A stretch of 64,000 nucleotides of DNA from Bacteroidales bacterium (GTDB taxonomy: Bacteria > Bacteroidota > Bacteroidia > Bacteroidales > GCA-2748055), in the NCBI GenBank assembly GCA_020636775.1, contig JACJXF010000010.1:23260-87259 (forward strand). Reading direction: 5' to 3'. Shown one piece after another: positions 25,575-34,393 of the stretch; the stretch's first letter is position 1; each line of letters opens with the position of its first letter. A model generated the notes under the pieces. That model saw nothing but the letters and a program-made list of their open reading frames with translations, made no database searches and was not told where the DNA came from. The position numbers and the translations under genes are program-made.

Positions 25575-26966
25575 ATGAATAAAAAATTCAATGCAATTAA
25601 TCTTGCAATAATTATAGGACTAGTCCTGTATTTCATTGAGGCTTTTATCTTTTATATTCTGAATACAAACAGTTATAGCTTTGCAGAAGCTTTTATTACT
25701 AAAGTGCCGTTATCTGATATATACACCAGACTTTTATCCATAGCCGGAGTTATTGTTCTAGGCATTATTGTAAACGGAAGGATCAGGGAGATTCAGATTG
25801 AAAAGAATTTCCTGAAGAGAACAACAAGAAAAACGGTTTCAAGCAAACTCGATTTTGCTTTTCTTTCCAGTCTTTCATATCAGATCAGGACGCCATTAAA
25901 TGCAATTATTGGCTTTTCTGAATTGCTCAGAAAACCAAACCTTTCACCTGAATCGAAAGATATTTATACAAATCATATAAATTCGAGCTCCAAGTATTTA
26001 TTATTGCTTGTAAACAACCTCTCTGAAATTTCCAAAATTGAATCCAATGAACTTGAAATTAACAGAGTCGACTGTAATATAAACCGTGTAATTGATGAGA
26101 TTTATCAGGTATTCCAGATTCGTAAGGAAGAACTTGGGAAATCCAATATTTCGCTTGTAATTGAGAAAGTAAAAATAAGTGAGAGTTTCCCGGTACTTAC
26201 CGATCCTGAGAGATTGAAGCATGTTTTGAATAATCTTCTTGAAAGTGCTTTTATCCATACTGAGGAAGGTATGGTTAAAATAGGCTATACAAAAAGGGAA
26301 GACGGATTTATTGAATTTTATGTTAAAGATACCGGCCGGGGTTTTTCTCAGGAAAGACTTGAGGTAATTTTTGAAAGATATAACAAGCTTACGGATAACG
26401 ATAACATGCCTTTTGATGGCTCCCTGCTTCGTCTGGCAATTTCAAAAAGTCTTGTCAAATTACTGGGAGGGAACATTTGGGCTGATTCGAAACTTGGTAG
26501 CGGCGTTTCCATATACTTTACCATTCCCTATATGGAAGTTGAAGCACCAGCAGAAGAGGAAAATAGAAGAGTTGAACCTGCAAAATCAGAAGGAGTAGAC
26601 TGGTCAGATAAACAGTTGCTTATAGCAGAAGATATAGATTCAAATTTTATATACCTGGAGGAACTTCTCCGGCCAACAAAAATAAAAATTACATGGGCTA
26701 AAAACGGCAAACAAGCTTTGGACATTGTGAATAATAACCCAGATATCGATATTGTACTTATGGATATTCTGATGCCCGAGATGGATGGTTATGAAGCTTC
26801 CAGGGAAATCAAAAAAATCCGAAGTCATCTTCCAATCATTGCTCAAACTGCATACCTGGTTGAAGGAAGCTTTCAGGAGGAACAGAATAAGAATTTTGAT
26901 TCTTATCTCATCAAACCTATCTGGGCACCACAGCTTATCTCCTCAATTGAGAAATATCTCAAATAA
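25575..26966 (+). CDS. Membrane hybrid histidine kinase with degenerate kinase core and intact receiver
   Basis: A 463-residue inner-membrane protein. Helices at about 9-30 and 54-67 enclose a short loop, so there is no large sensor domain. The HisKA helix reads LSSLSYQIRTPLNAIIGFSELL, with Tyr102 in place of the phospho-acceptor His. In the ATPase domain (about 205-318) the G1 box DTGRG (252-256) is kept. The N-box Asn is Ser224 (NLLESAF) and the G2 box is GSLLRL (282-287) instead of GxGLGL. The C-terminal receiver (346-463) is intact with Asp353, Asp397 in LMDILMP, Thr425 and Lys447. The protein probably works as a phospho-Asp-controlled scaffold rather than a kinase (inference). Confidence 0.88.
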   Translation: MNKKFNAINLAIIIGLVLYFIEAFIFYILNTNSYSFAEAFITKVPLSDIYTRLLSIAGVIVLGIIVNGRIREIQIEKNFLKRTTRKTVSSKLDFAFLSSLSYQIRTPLNAIIGFSELLRKPNLSPESKDIYTNHINSSSKYLLLLVNNLSEISKIESNELEINRVDCNINRVIDEIYQVFQIRKEELGKSNISLVIEKVKISESFPVLTDPERLKHVLNNLLESAFIHTEEGMVKIGYTKREDGFIEFYVKDTGRGFSQERLEVIFERYNKLTDNDNMPFDGSLLRLAISKSLVKLLGGNIWADSKLGSGVSIYFTIPYMEVEAPAEEENRRVEPAKSEGVDWSDKQLLIAEDIDSNFIYLEELLRPTKIKITWAKNGKQALDIVNNNPDIDIVLMDILMPEMDGYEASREIKKIRSHLPIIAQTAYLVEGSFQEEQNKNFDSYLIKPIWAPQLISSIEKYLK

Positions 26967-26972
26967 TATTCA

Positions 26973-28031
26973 TCAGCTTATTCTTGCTGCAATCCAGTCA
27001 CCCACCTCGGAAGTCTTATAAGATTTTCCTTCTGCTATATCAACAGTCACTATTCCCTCAGCAAGTGACTGGTCAACAGCATCCCTTATGGCTTTAGCTT
27101 CCGGCATGAGGTTTAATGACAGCTCCAGCAACATGGCGGCTGATAAAATAGTGGCAACAGGGTTAGCAATATTCTTCCCGGCCGCCTGCGGGTAGGAGCC
27201 ATGGATTGGTTCAAATACACTGGTGTGGATTCCAACAGAGGCAGATGGCAGAAGCCCCAGTGAACCTGTAATAACGCTTGCTTCATCGGAAAGTATATCT
27301 CCGAACATGTTTTCGGTTACCATTACGTCAAATTTTTTGGGCCACTGGATAATTTGCATGGCTGCATTGTCGACGAACATATAATCCACCTCAATATCAG
27401 GATGGGAGGGGGCCATTTCCTGCACTGTTTCTCTCCAAAGTCTCGAAGTAGCCAATACATTTGCCTTATCCACAACGGTCAGTTTCTTATTCCTTTTGGC
27501 TGCATATTCAAAGCCAAGTTCTGTAATCCTGATAACTTCTTCCTTGGTATAGGTACAGGTATCAAAGGCCTTAGTAAGATCTTCCGATCTGCCTTTTTCT
27601 CCAAAATATATTCCGCCTGTTAATTCACGTATCACAACAAAATCAGCCCCTTCAACCAGATCGGGTCTTAATGGTGATTTATGAATAAGTGATTTGAAGG
27701 TCGTAACCGGACGAATATTGGCATATAGTCCCAGTTTTTTTCTCATGGCAAGAAGTCCCTGTTCCGGTCTTACTTTTGCTTTCGGATCATTATCATATTT
27801 CGGATCGCCGATGGCCCCGAATAATACTGCATCTGAATTCATGCACAGCTCAAAAGTATCATCAGGAAAGGGATTTCCAACAGCATCAATAGCACATGCA
27901 CCAACCAGTGCTTTGGTAAAATGAAAAGTATGATGATACTTTTTTCCAACAGACTCTAAAACTTTAATTGCCTGTTCAATAATTTCAGGGCCAATACCGT
28001 CACCGGCAAGAACAGCGATTTTGAATTCCAT
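26973..28031 (-). CDS. leuB: 3-isopropylmalate dehydrogenase
   Basis: A 352-residue NAD-dependent enzyme that oxidises and decarboxylates 3-isopropylmalate to 4-methyl-2-oxopentanoate, the third dedicated step of leucine synthesis. AVLAGDGIGPEI is the N-terminal nucleotide-fold start, and NMFGDILSDEASVITGSLGL is the isocitrate/isopropylmalate dehydrogenase signature. Substrate Arg and Tyr positions (VRPEQGLLAMRKKL, RELTGGIYFG) are present. The length is normal. Last gene of the leftward leu operon, 60 bases after the isopropylmalate-synthase-like gene. Convergent with the hybrid kinase, only 6 bases apart. Confidence 0.97.
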   Translation of the reverse strand: MEFKIAVLAGDGIGPEIIEQAIKVLESVGKKYHHTFHFTKALVGACAIDAVGNPFPDDTFELCMNSDAVLFGAIGDPKYDNDPKAKVRPEQGLLAMRKKLGLYANIRPVTTFKSLIHKSPLRPDLVEGADFVVIRELTGGIYFGEKGRSEDLTKAFDTCTYTKEEVIRITELGFEYAAKRNKKLTVVDKANVLATSRLWRETVQEMAPSHPDIEVDYMFVDNAAMQIIQWPKKFDVMVTENMFGDILSDEASVITGSLGLLPSASVGIHTSVFEPIHGSYPQAAGKNIANPVATILSAAMLLELSLNLMPEAKAIRDAVDQSLAEGIVTVDIAEGKSYKTSEVGDWIAARIS

Positions 28032-28091
28032 AATTTACTTTACGATTAAATGATATGATGTATTTGTATTAACAGGTTTTGAAGAATATCA

Positions 28092-29609
28092 TCAGATGAT
28101 TTCCTCTATTATATTCAGCATTTTTACCGTGCCTTTAATGGCGGCCACAGTCTGATCTGAATCGAGTCCGCGGGTTTTGATGATACGGCCGTTATAATCC
28201 CAGGTAATCATACATTCCACCAAAGCATCAGTCTTACCTCCGGGAGGTATGGAAACAAAATAATCGACCAGAACAGGATGCTTTTTCTGCAGCTTATCGT
28301 AAATCTTCCAGAGAGCTTTCATAAATGCATCGTACTGTCCATCTCCGGATGCGGTCTCTTCATAAACCTTGCAATCAATCTCCACTGAAAGAGTAGCCAT
28401 GGATCGCAGGCCTTTCGCAACTGAAAGTGAATAGTTCTTTATCTTTATAAACTGGTTTACCTTTTCACTCTTTAAAACATCAGAAATAATGTAGGGAAGG
28501 TCTTCCTTCGAAACCGTCTCTTTTTTATCACCCAGTTCAATAACCCTCTCGGTAACCATTTTCATTTCTTCCTTGCTCAGCTCAATACCGAGTTCTTCCA
28601 GATTTTTGATGATGCTTGCCTTTCCCGACATTTTCCCAAGGGCATATTCTCTCTTTCTTCCAAAGCGTTCCGGTAAAAGATCATTGAAGTAGAGGTTGTC
28701 TTTCTGGTCTCCATCGGCATGTATTCCACTGGTTTGCGTGAATACATTTTCGCCAATCAATGGCTTGTTGGCAGGAATACGAATTCCTGAAAAAGATTCA
28801 ATAAACTTGCTGACCAGGTAAAGTTTATCTTCACGAACCGACATATCATAATTAAAGTGATCCTTCACCACACCGATCACGCTTGAGAGAGGGACGTTTC
28901 CGGCTCTTTCCCCAAGTCCGTTGATAGTGGTATGAATGCCTGTAATTCCGGCTTTCAGGGCTGAGAAAACATTTGCCGTTGCCAGATCATAATCGTTGTG
29001 GGCATGAAAATCAAAATTCAGTTTTGGATAGCGGGATCTCATGTCCAGACAGAAGTTGTAAGTCTCCTCATGATTCAATATCCCCAGCGTGTCGGGTAAC
29101 ATATACCTGTCGATATTTTCATGCTGAAGACTGTCGAGCATCTGGTACATATATTCGGGGGAGTGGCGCATGCCATTTGACCAGTCTTCGAAATATATAT
29201 TTACGCGGATACCCATATCCTGCGCAATCTTCAACACTCCTTTAATATCTGAAATATGCTCCTCAGGTGTTTTTCTGAGCTGCACCTGACAATGTTTGAG
29301 ACTTCCTTTGGTAAGTAGGTTAATTACCTTCCCGCCGGCATCCTTAATCCACTTTAATGATATATCACCATCCACAAACCCAAGAACTTCAACCTTTTCA
29401 TTATAACCATGCTCACGTGCCCAGGAAAAGATCATTTTTGCTCCCTTAAATTCTCCTTCGGATACACGGGCAGAGGCAATCTCTATCCTGTCGACCTTCA
29501 GATCTTCGAGCAGGAGTTTGGCCATGTTGAGCTTTTCAGCTCCTGTAAACGACACTCCTGAGGTTTGTTCCCCGTCGCGAAGTGTGGTATCCATTATTGT
29601 GATTTTCAT
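28092..29609 (-). CDS. 2-isopropylmalate/citramalate synthase-family enzyme with regulatory domain
   Basis: A 505-residue DRE-TIM metallolyase that condenses acetyl-CoA with a 2-oxo acid. The catalytic barrel (about 1-300) begins MDTTLRDGEQTSGVSF and has the metal-binding HAHNDYDLA and the GLGERAGNVPL motif. The C-terminal about 380-505 matches the LeuA allosteric dimerisation domain (SGDGQYDAFMKALW). I start at ATG 29609, because the 15 upstream codons are basic, unconserved and precede the invariant MDTTLRDGE. Bacteroidota carry this paralogue inside leu operons, often beside a separate leuA. Here no second one is in view, so it could be the leucine enzyme itself or a citramalate synthase for isoleucine. 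Confidence 0.85.
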   Translation of the reverse strand: MKITIMDTTLRDGEQTSGVSFTGAEKLNMAKLLLEDLKVDRIEIASARVSEGEFKGAKMIFSWAREHGYNEKVEVLGFVDGDISLKWIKDAGGKVINLLTKGSLKHCQVQLRKTPEEHISDIKGVLKIAQDMGIRVNIYFEDWSNGMRHSPEYMYQMLDSLQHENIDRYMLPDTLGILNHEETYNFCLDMRSRYPKLNFDFHAHNDYDLATANVFSALKAGITGIHTTINGLGERAGNVPLSSVIGVVKDHFNYDMSVREDKLYLVSKFIESFSGIRIPANKPLIGENVFTQTSGIHADGDQKDNLYFNDLLPERFGRKREYALGKMSGKASIIKNLEELGIELSKEEMKMVTERVIELGDKKETVSKEDLPYIISDVLKSEKVNQFIKIKNYSLSVAKGLRSMATLSVEIDCKVYEETASGDGQYDAFMKALWKIYDKLQKKHPVLVDYFVSIPPGGKTDALVECMITWDYNGRIIKTRGLDSDQTVAAIKGTVKMLNIIEEII

Positions 29610-29780
29610 AATCAATCGAATTTTAGAATTTAGATTCAACCGTGGTGGAAGCACATTCCGACCGGGTCAGGCTTATCCTTTATTTAATTTATCAGATTTG
29701 TGCCCCATCCGGAAAGAATCCCTGATCTTCCCTGACAGGTAATTCCATCAATATGGTAGTAAGGCCTTTTGCGTAGGCCT

Positions 29781-30377
29781 TCAGTTCATCCTGCTTTTCT
29801 CAAAAGCTTCAATCTTAGCTCTTCTGTTAACCAGATAATCAATATCTTCATAACCGTTTAACAGGCACTCTTTTTTATAGGGATTAATATCAAAGCTTTC
29901 TTTTTCACCGGAGCTTTCCAGAATAATCTCCTGTTTAATAAGATCTACTTTTATTTTTGTTGCCGGATTTTTTTCAATGGCATCGAATAATTTTCCAAGA
30001 AACCCTTCTGAAACCTGCACAGGTAGAAGGCCGTTGTTGAGAGCGTTCCCTTTAAAAATATCAGCGAAAAAACTGGATACCACAACTTTAAAACCATAGT
30101 CGTGTATTGCCCAGGCTGCATGTTCCCTGCTTGAGCCGCTCCCGAAATTTTTGCCGGCTATAAGAATATTGCCTGAATATTTTTCCTGGTTCAGTACAAA
30201 GTCCTTTTTCGGCTGATTATTGGCATCATACCGCCAGTCTCTGAACAGGTTTTCTCCGAATCCATCACGTGTTGTTGCCTTCAGAAAGCGTGCAGGAATA
30301 ATCTGGTCGGTGTCCACGTTTTCAATTGGCATTGGAACAGCAGTAGATGTTAGTGTTATGAATTTTTCGATCGACAT
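29781..30377 (-). CDS. leuD: 3-isopropylmalate dehydratase, small subunit
   Basis: A 198-residue swivel-domain subunit of isopropylmalate isomerase, which with LeuC interconverts 2- and 3-isopropylmalate. Signatures: NVDTDQIIPARFLK near the N-terminus and the catalytic-loop motif GSGSSREHAAWAI. The length is typical for bacterial LeuD. It follows leuC by 61 bases and precedes the isopropylmalate-synthase-like gene, in the same operon. Confidence 0.97.
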   Translation of the reverse strand: MSIEKFITLTSTAVPMPIENVDTDQIIPARFLKATTRDGFGENLFRDWRYDANNQPKKDFVLNQEKYSGNILIAGKNFGSGSSREHAAWAIHDYGFKVVVSSFFADIFKGNALNNGLLPVQVSEGFLGKLFDAIEKNPATKIKVDLIKQEIILESSGEKESFDINPYKKECLLNGYEDIDYLVNRRAKIEAFEKSRMN

Positions 30378-30438
30378 CCTTGTTAATTATTAAATGACAG
30401 ATTTTAATTAAATTTTCAGCTTAAGCAATAAGCCTTTT

Positions 30439-31839
30439 TTAGAGCATGCTTCTTGGATCGGTTATCCTGCCTGTTACTGCCACCGCTGCAGCAGTAAGGG
30501 GGCTTGCAAGCATTGACCGGGCGCCGGGTCCCTGACGTCCTTCGAAGTTTCGGTTCGAAGTGGTAACAGCCAGTTTACCTTCCGGAATTTTATCATCGTT
30601 CATGGCAAGACAGGCAGAACATCCCGGTTGGCGGAGCTTAAAGCCGGCAGCTTCAAGAATTGAAGTTAAGCCTTCTTCAATTGCTTGTTTTTCAACCTGC
30701 TTGGATCCCGGAACTATCCAGGCTGTAATGTTATCGGCTTTTTTCCTGCCCTTGACAAAATTCGCCACTTCACGCAGGTCTTCAATACGGCCATTTGTGC
30801 AACTTCCCACGAAAACATAATCGACCTGTTTGCCGGAAATTGGTTCGTTGTGTTTAAATCCCATATAAGCAATTGCCTTGTTGAATGTTGCCAGGTTACT
30901 CTTTGCAATATCTTTTTCTGATGGTATACTGGAGGTGATTTTGGCTCCCATTCCGGGATTGGTACCGTAGGTGATCATAGGTTCAATGTCGGCAGCATCG
31001 AAAGTCAGTTCTTTATCGAAAACTGCATCATCGTCGGTTTTAAGCTTTTTCCATTTTTCCACAGCTTTGTCAAAATCACTGCCTTTTGGTGCAAATTCCC
31101 TGCCTTTGATATAGCTGAATGTGGTTTCGTCCGGAGCAATCATACCTCCCCTTGCACCGCTCTCGATACTCATATTACAAACCGTCATTCTTCCTTCCAT
31201 TGAAAGTGATCGGATAGCAGAACCTGCGTATTCAATAAAATACCCGGTTCCTCCGCTGGCAGTGATTTTCGATATGATATAGAGAATTACATCTTTAGCA
31301 CCTACTCCTTTGCCAAGCTTTCCCTCCACATTGATCCTCATGCTCTTCGGCTTGGGCTGCATAATACACTGAGAAGCCAGAACCATTTCAACTTCTGAAG
31401 TTCCAATTCCAAATGCCACGCTTCCAAAAGCACCATGAGTTGAGGTATGGCTGTCGCCACATACAATCGTCATCCCGGGTTGGGTAATACCAAGTTCAGG
31501 TCCAATAACGTGCACGATGCCCTGATAAGGATGGTTCAGACCATAAAGAGTAATGCCATGTCTCTCGCAGTTTTCAGTTAGTTTGGCAACCTGAAAAGCA
31601 GAAAGCTGATCCTTAATGGGAAGATGCTGGTTTATCGTAGGTACATTATGATCAGGTGTAGCCACTGTATTTTGCGGACGGAAAACCTTGATTCCCCGTT
31701 TTTCAATTCCTGCAAATGCCTGTGGACTGGTTACCTCGTGCACCAGATGTTTGTCGATATATAATATACTCGGACCGCCTGCTATCTCTTCTACTACATG
31801 CGAATCCCAGATTTTGTCGAATAATGTTTTACCTGCCAA
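30439..31839 (-). CDS. leuC: 3-isopropylmalate dehydratase, large subunit
   Basis: A 466-residue aconitase-family subunit that holds the [4Fe-4S] cluster of isopropylmalate isomerase. Cluster Cys are visible: one in VGSCTNGRIEDLREVA (about residue 348) and two in QPGCSACLAMN (about 407 and 410). The active-site stretch CGDSHTSTHGAFGSVAFGIGTSEVE is intact. First gene of the leftward leu operon, with a good Bacteroidota promoter about 45 bases upstream and a short leader with no leader peptide. The oxygen-sensitive cluster fits an anaerobic or facultative host. Confidence 0.97.
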   Translation of the reverse strand: MAGKTLFDKIWDSHVVEEIAGGPSILYIDKHLVHEVTSPQAFAGIEKRGIKVFRPQNTVATPDHNVPTINQHLPIKDQLSAFQVAKLTENCERHGITLYGLNHPYQGIVHVIGPELGITQPGMTIVCGDSHTSTHGAFGSVAFGIGTSEVEMVLASQCIMQPKPKSMRINVEGKLGKGVGAKDVILYIISKITASGGTGYFIEYAGSAIRSLSMEGRMTVCNMSIESGARGGMIAPDETTFSYIKGREFAPKGSDFDKAVEKWKKLKTDDDAVFDKELTFDAADIEPMITYGTNPGMGAKITSSIPSEKDIAKSNLATFNKAIAYMGFKHNEPISGKQVDYVFVGSCTNGRIEDLREVANFVKGRKKADNITAWIVPGSKQVEKQAIEEGLTSILEAAGFKLRQPGCSACLAMNDDKIPEGKLAVTTSNRNFEGRQGPGARSMLASPLTAAAVAVTGRITDPRSML

Positions 31840-31882
31840 TGGTTTAGCTGTTTAATGTTAAAAATTATTTATTATCGGTCTG

Positions 31883-31915
31883 CAAAGGTACAAAACTTTA
31901 TAATTATTTGGACAA
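31883..31915 (-). promoter_or_regulatory. Bacteroidota-type promoter of the leu operon
   Basis: On the minus strand TACCTTTG (31890 down to 31883) matches the -7 consensus TAnnTTTG exactly, and TTG (31915-31913) lies 22 bases upstream as the -33 element. The distance to the leuC ATG (31839) leaves a leader of roughly 35-40 bases, too short for an attenuator. Confidence 0.75.
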
Positions 31916-32051
31916 TTGCAGTATTAATGCTGTAACAGTTTACTGTTTTTATTGGTATTTTATTTCAATACTCCCGTAAAATCAGGGACTTAACTTTCAA
32001 ATTTGTGGTATTTGCACGATTGTAGTTTGGTTTTGTAAGGAAGGCAGGGAG

Positions 32052-32132
32052 CGTAATGGACGTAACGGACGTAACGATCGTAACGACCATAACGATCGTA
32101 ACGACTATAAAGACCGTAAGGTCCATAACGTC
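32052..32132. repeat. 9-base tandem array (CGTAACGAC-like), nine units
   Basis: Nine consecutive 9-base units: CGTAATGGA, CGTAACGGA, CGTAACGAT, CGTAACGAC, CATAACGAT, CGTAACGAC, TATAAAGAC, CGTAAGGTC, CATAACGTC. The array ends 7 bases before the 3' end of the sugar dehydrogenase gene (32140). The ORF that can be drawn through it is an artefact of the repeat (Val-Thr-Ile-Val-Thr pattern). The rest of the 31840-32139 gap holds only the leuC promoter and AT-rich DNA. Confidence 0.9.
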
Positions 32133-32139
32133 AATCACC

Positions 32140-33567
32140 CTACATCCCCACCAGCCGAATAATCATCCCCGGATTTTCAACTCCCACATAAATATAGCCA
32201 TCGGGTCCCATGACCACATTTCTCATTCTTCCGATATCATATAAAAGTGTTTCCTTATGAACTACCCTTTGACCGTCAAGTACTACTCGTTCCAGGTTTC
32301 TGAAACGCAGGGAGCCTATTAGGATATTTCCTTTCCAGGCGGGGTAGTTATCTCCCGTTACAAAGCACATTCCACAAGGTGCAATGGACGGTATCCAATA
32401 GGTTTTAGGTTGTTCCATTCCTGCCCTGGCTGTGTCCGGGGTGAGAATAGTGCCATCGTAGTTGATTCCAAAAGAAATTTCCGGCCATCCATAATTTTTA
32501 CCGGGTTCAATTAGATTAAGTTCGTCACCTCCCTTTGGTGCATGCTCCGATTCCCAGAGTTCTCCGGTAAACGGACTGAAAACAAGACCCTGAGGATTTC
32601 TGTGACCGTAGCTCCAGATGCTTTTACTTGCACCGGCAGTATTATAAAAAGGGTTGTCGGCAGGAATGGATCCGTCATCATTAATCCTGTGAATTTTCCC
32701 ACAGTCATTTGCTATATCCTGAGCATTTTCAGATCTCCCGCGTTCACCCACACCAAAAAATACATGTCCGTTTCCATCAAAAGTAATCTTACATCCAAAA
32801 TGATGGTTGGTTTTTGAATCGGGAATAGCCTTAAATAACAATTCCTTATCGATGAGTTTGTCATCCTTAATTCTGGCCCTCATTATTGCTGTACCCCAAC
32901 CGTCATCGGGATTTTTTGAGGGGGAGGTAAAAGCGAAATAGATCCAATGGTTGATGTTATAATCAGGATGCAATTCTATATCCATCAATCCACCCTGGCC
33001 TGCAGCATGGATTTCAGGCAAACCCTTTATCTCCGCCATTTTTTTACCATCCCGGTACCGCAATAGTTTACCTTCCCTTTCAGTTACCAGCATATCGCCG
33101 TCGGGAAGAAAAGCGATTCCCCAGGGAACATTTAAACCGGTAATTATTGTGTCGGGTCTGATATTCATCACCTCTGTTACATAATAATCCTTATCACCCA
33201 GACTATTCACTCTTTCTGTTAGTCCCAGATCAAGACTGGTGTGGATGAAATTGGCGATGTCATTAATTTCTTTATCTGAAAAAGTATTGCGATAAGAAGG
33301 CATTCCAAAATCGGGATATCCTGTTTTTATGCTTGTTGCAATGTCGCCGGGGCTGTCGCCGTATTTAAATTTTCTGTTGGCAAACCAGCTAAGATTATCA
33401 TAGTGGCAGCTGGCACAATATTCGGCATAATTTTGCTTAGCTTTGATCATTGAGCTATCCTGCAAATCTGTTTCAGTCGTTTCGGGAGAATTCCCCTGAA
33501 ACGAAAAATAGGCAGGCAGGAACAGAATGGCTGCAAGGGATAGAATCAGGAGGATAATTTTTTTCAT
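32140..33567 (-). CDS. Cytochrome c-fused PQQ-dependent sugar dehydrogenase
   Basis: A 475-residue exported protein. It has a signal segment (about 1-22), a class I cytochrome c domain at about 40-115 with haem site CASCH (51-55) and axial Met89 in DFGMPSY, then a soluble glucose/sorbosone dehydrogenase propeller (about 135-475). Typical propeller motifs are HFGCKITFDGNGHVFFGVGERG, GHRNPQGLVFSPFTGELWESEHAP and GGDELNLIEPGKNYGWPE. The quinoprotein family oxidises aldoses or other alcohols in the periplasm; the fused cytochrome would take the electrons. Substrate and whether PQQ is made by this host are unknown. Monocistronic in appearance. Confidence 0.87.
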   Translation of the reverse strand: MKKIILLILSLAAILFLPAYFSFQGNSPETTETDLQDSSMIKAKQNYAEYCASCHYDNLSWFANRKFKYGDSPGDIATSIKTGYPDFGMPSYRNTFSDKEINDIANFIHTSLDLGLTERVNSLGDKDYYVTEVMNIRPDTIITGLNVPWGIAFLPDGDMLVTEREGKLLRYRDGKKMAEIKGLPEIHAAGQGGLMDIELHPDYNINHWIYFAFTSPSKNPDDGWGTAIMRARIKDDKLIDKELLFKAIPDSKTNHHFGCKITFDGNGHVFFGVGERGRSENAQDIANDCGKIHRINDDGSIPADNPFYNTAGASKSIWSYGHRNPQGLVFSPFTGELWESEHAPKGGDELNLIEPGKNYGWPEISFGINYDGTILTPDTARAGMEQPKTYWIPSIAPCGMCFVTGDNYPAWKGNILIGSLRFRNLERVVLDGQRVVHKETLLYDIGRMRNVVMGPDGYIYVGVENPGMIIRLVGM

Positions 33568-33725
33568 CTTTAACTTTTATTTAGATTTATCAATTATATA
33601 GCAATTCAAATCCGAATTGGTTCAATTCAGAGCTCTAGTTTCTGTTAATTTTTGGCATAAAAATGAAATATGGCTTAAATAAGTAAAATTGAATAAATGA
33701 ACTAATCCTTTTCATCTTAGATTCC

Positions 33726-34382
33726 ATGACAGAATTTCGTAAATTTCATAAGGCTGAAGAGCTTGCCAATGCAATTTCTCATCTGGGAGGAGCAGCTTTG
33801 GCAGCTGCCGGACTGGTTTTAATGATAGTATTTTCAGCCATACGGGGAAACGCATGGCATATTGTTACTACCAGTATTTATGGCACCACATTGTTCATAC
33901 TGTATTTTGCTTCAGGAATGGCACATGCCTTAAATGAAGGCAAGGCGAAGAATCTGTTTTTTCTTTTTGATAAAATTGCCATTTTTCTTCTTATTGCCGG
34001 AACCTACACCCCTTTGTCGCTTGTTTTGCTTCAGGGATGGGTAGGGTGGATGGTATTTGGCCTTGAATGGGGACTTGCAATACTCGGGATTGTATTGAGT
34101 TTTACCTCCCTCGGAAAATCAGATGTTAAAGTAAACTATTTGTTTGTGGGTCTTTATGCCGGGATGGGTTGGATGCTCTTAATTGCAATTGTTCCAATTG
34201 TTAAAGCGCTCCCGGCAGCGGGACTGTTATTACTCATTTCTGGTGGACTGTCTTATACATTTGGAATATTGTTTTACGCCAAAGCAAGATTTCCTTTTTA
34301 CCATCTGGTCTGGCACATGATGGTAGTACTGGGAAGTATTCTACACTTCCTTTTAATTTTTTATTACGTAATTCCCGGATAG
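33726..34382 (+). CDS. Hemolysin III / PAQR-family (TrhA) membrane protein
   Basis: A 218-residue seven-helix membrane protein of the PAQR/hemolysin III family. The conserved elements are present: NAISHLGGAALAAAG with Ser-His in helix 1, FDKIAIFLLIAGTYTPL in helix 3 and FYHLVWHMMVVLGSILHF near the end. These supply the Ser/Asp/His metal site of the alkaline-ceramidase-like superfamily. Its bacterial role is thought to be membrane-energy or lipid homeostasis, although the name comes from a hemolysis screen. It is a single gene; the opposing small membrane gene ends 11 bases away. Confidence 0.92.
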   Translation: MTEFRKFHKAEELANAISHLGGAALAAAGLVLMIVFSAIRGNAWHIVTTSIYGTTLFILYFASGMAHALNEGKAKNLFFLFDKIAIFLLIAGTYTPLSLVLLQGWVGWMVFGLEWGLAILGIVLSFTSLGKSDVKVNYLFVGLYAGMGWMLLIAIVPIVKALPAAGLLLLISGGLSYTFGILFYAKARFPFYHLVWHMMVVLGSILHFLLIFYYVIPG

Positions 34383-34393
34383 CTTAAAGAGAC

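Noticed and set aside
26967..26972. Terminator between hybrid kinase and leuB
   Set aside because: Only 6 bases separate the convergent genes and no hairpin is visible.
32056..32244. Plus-strand ORF rich in Thr-Ile-Val
   Set aside because: Encoded by the 9-base array and antisense to the sugar dehydrogenase 3' end.
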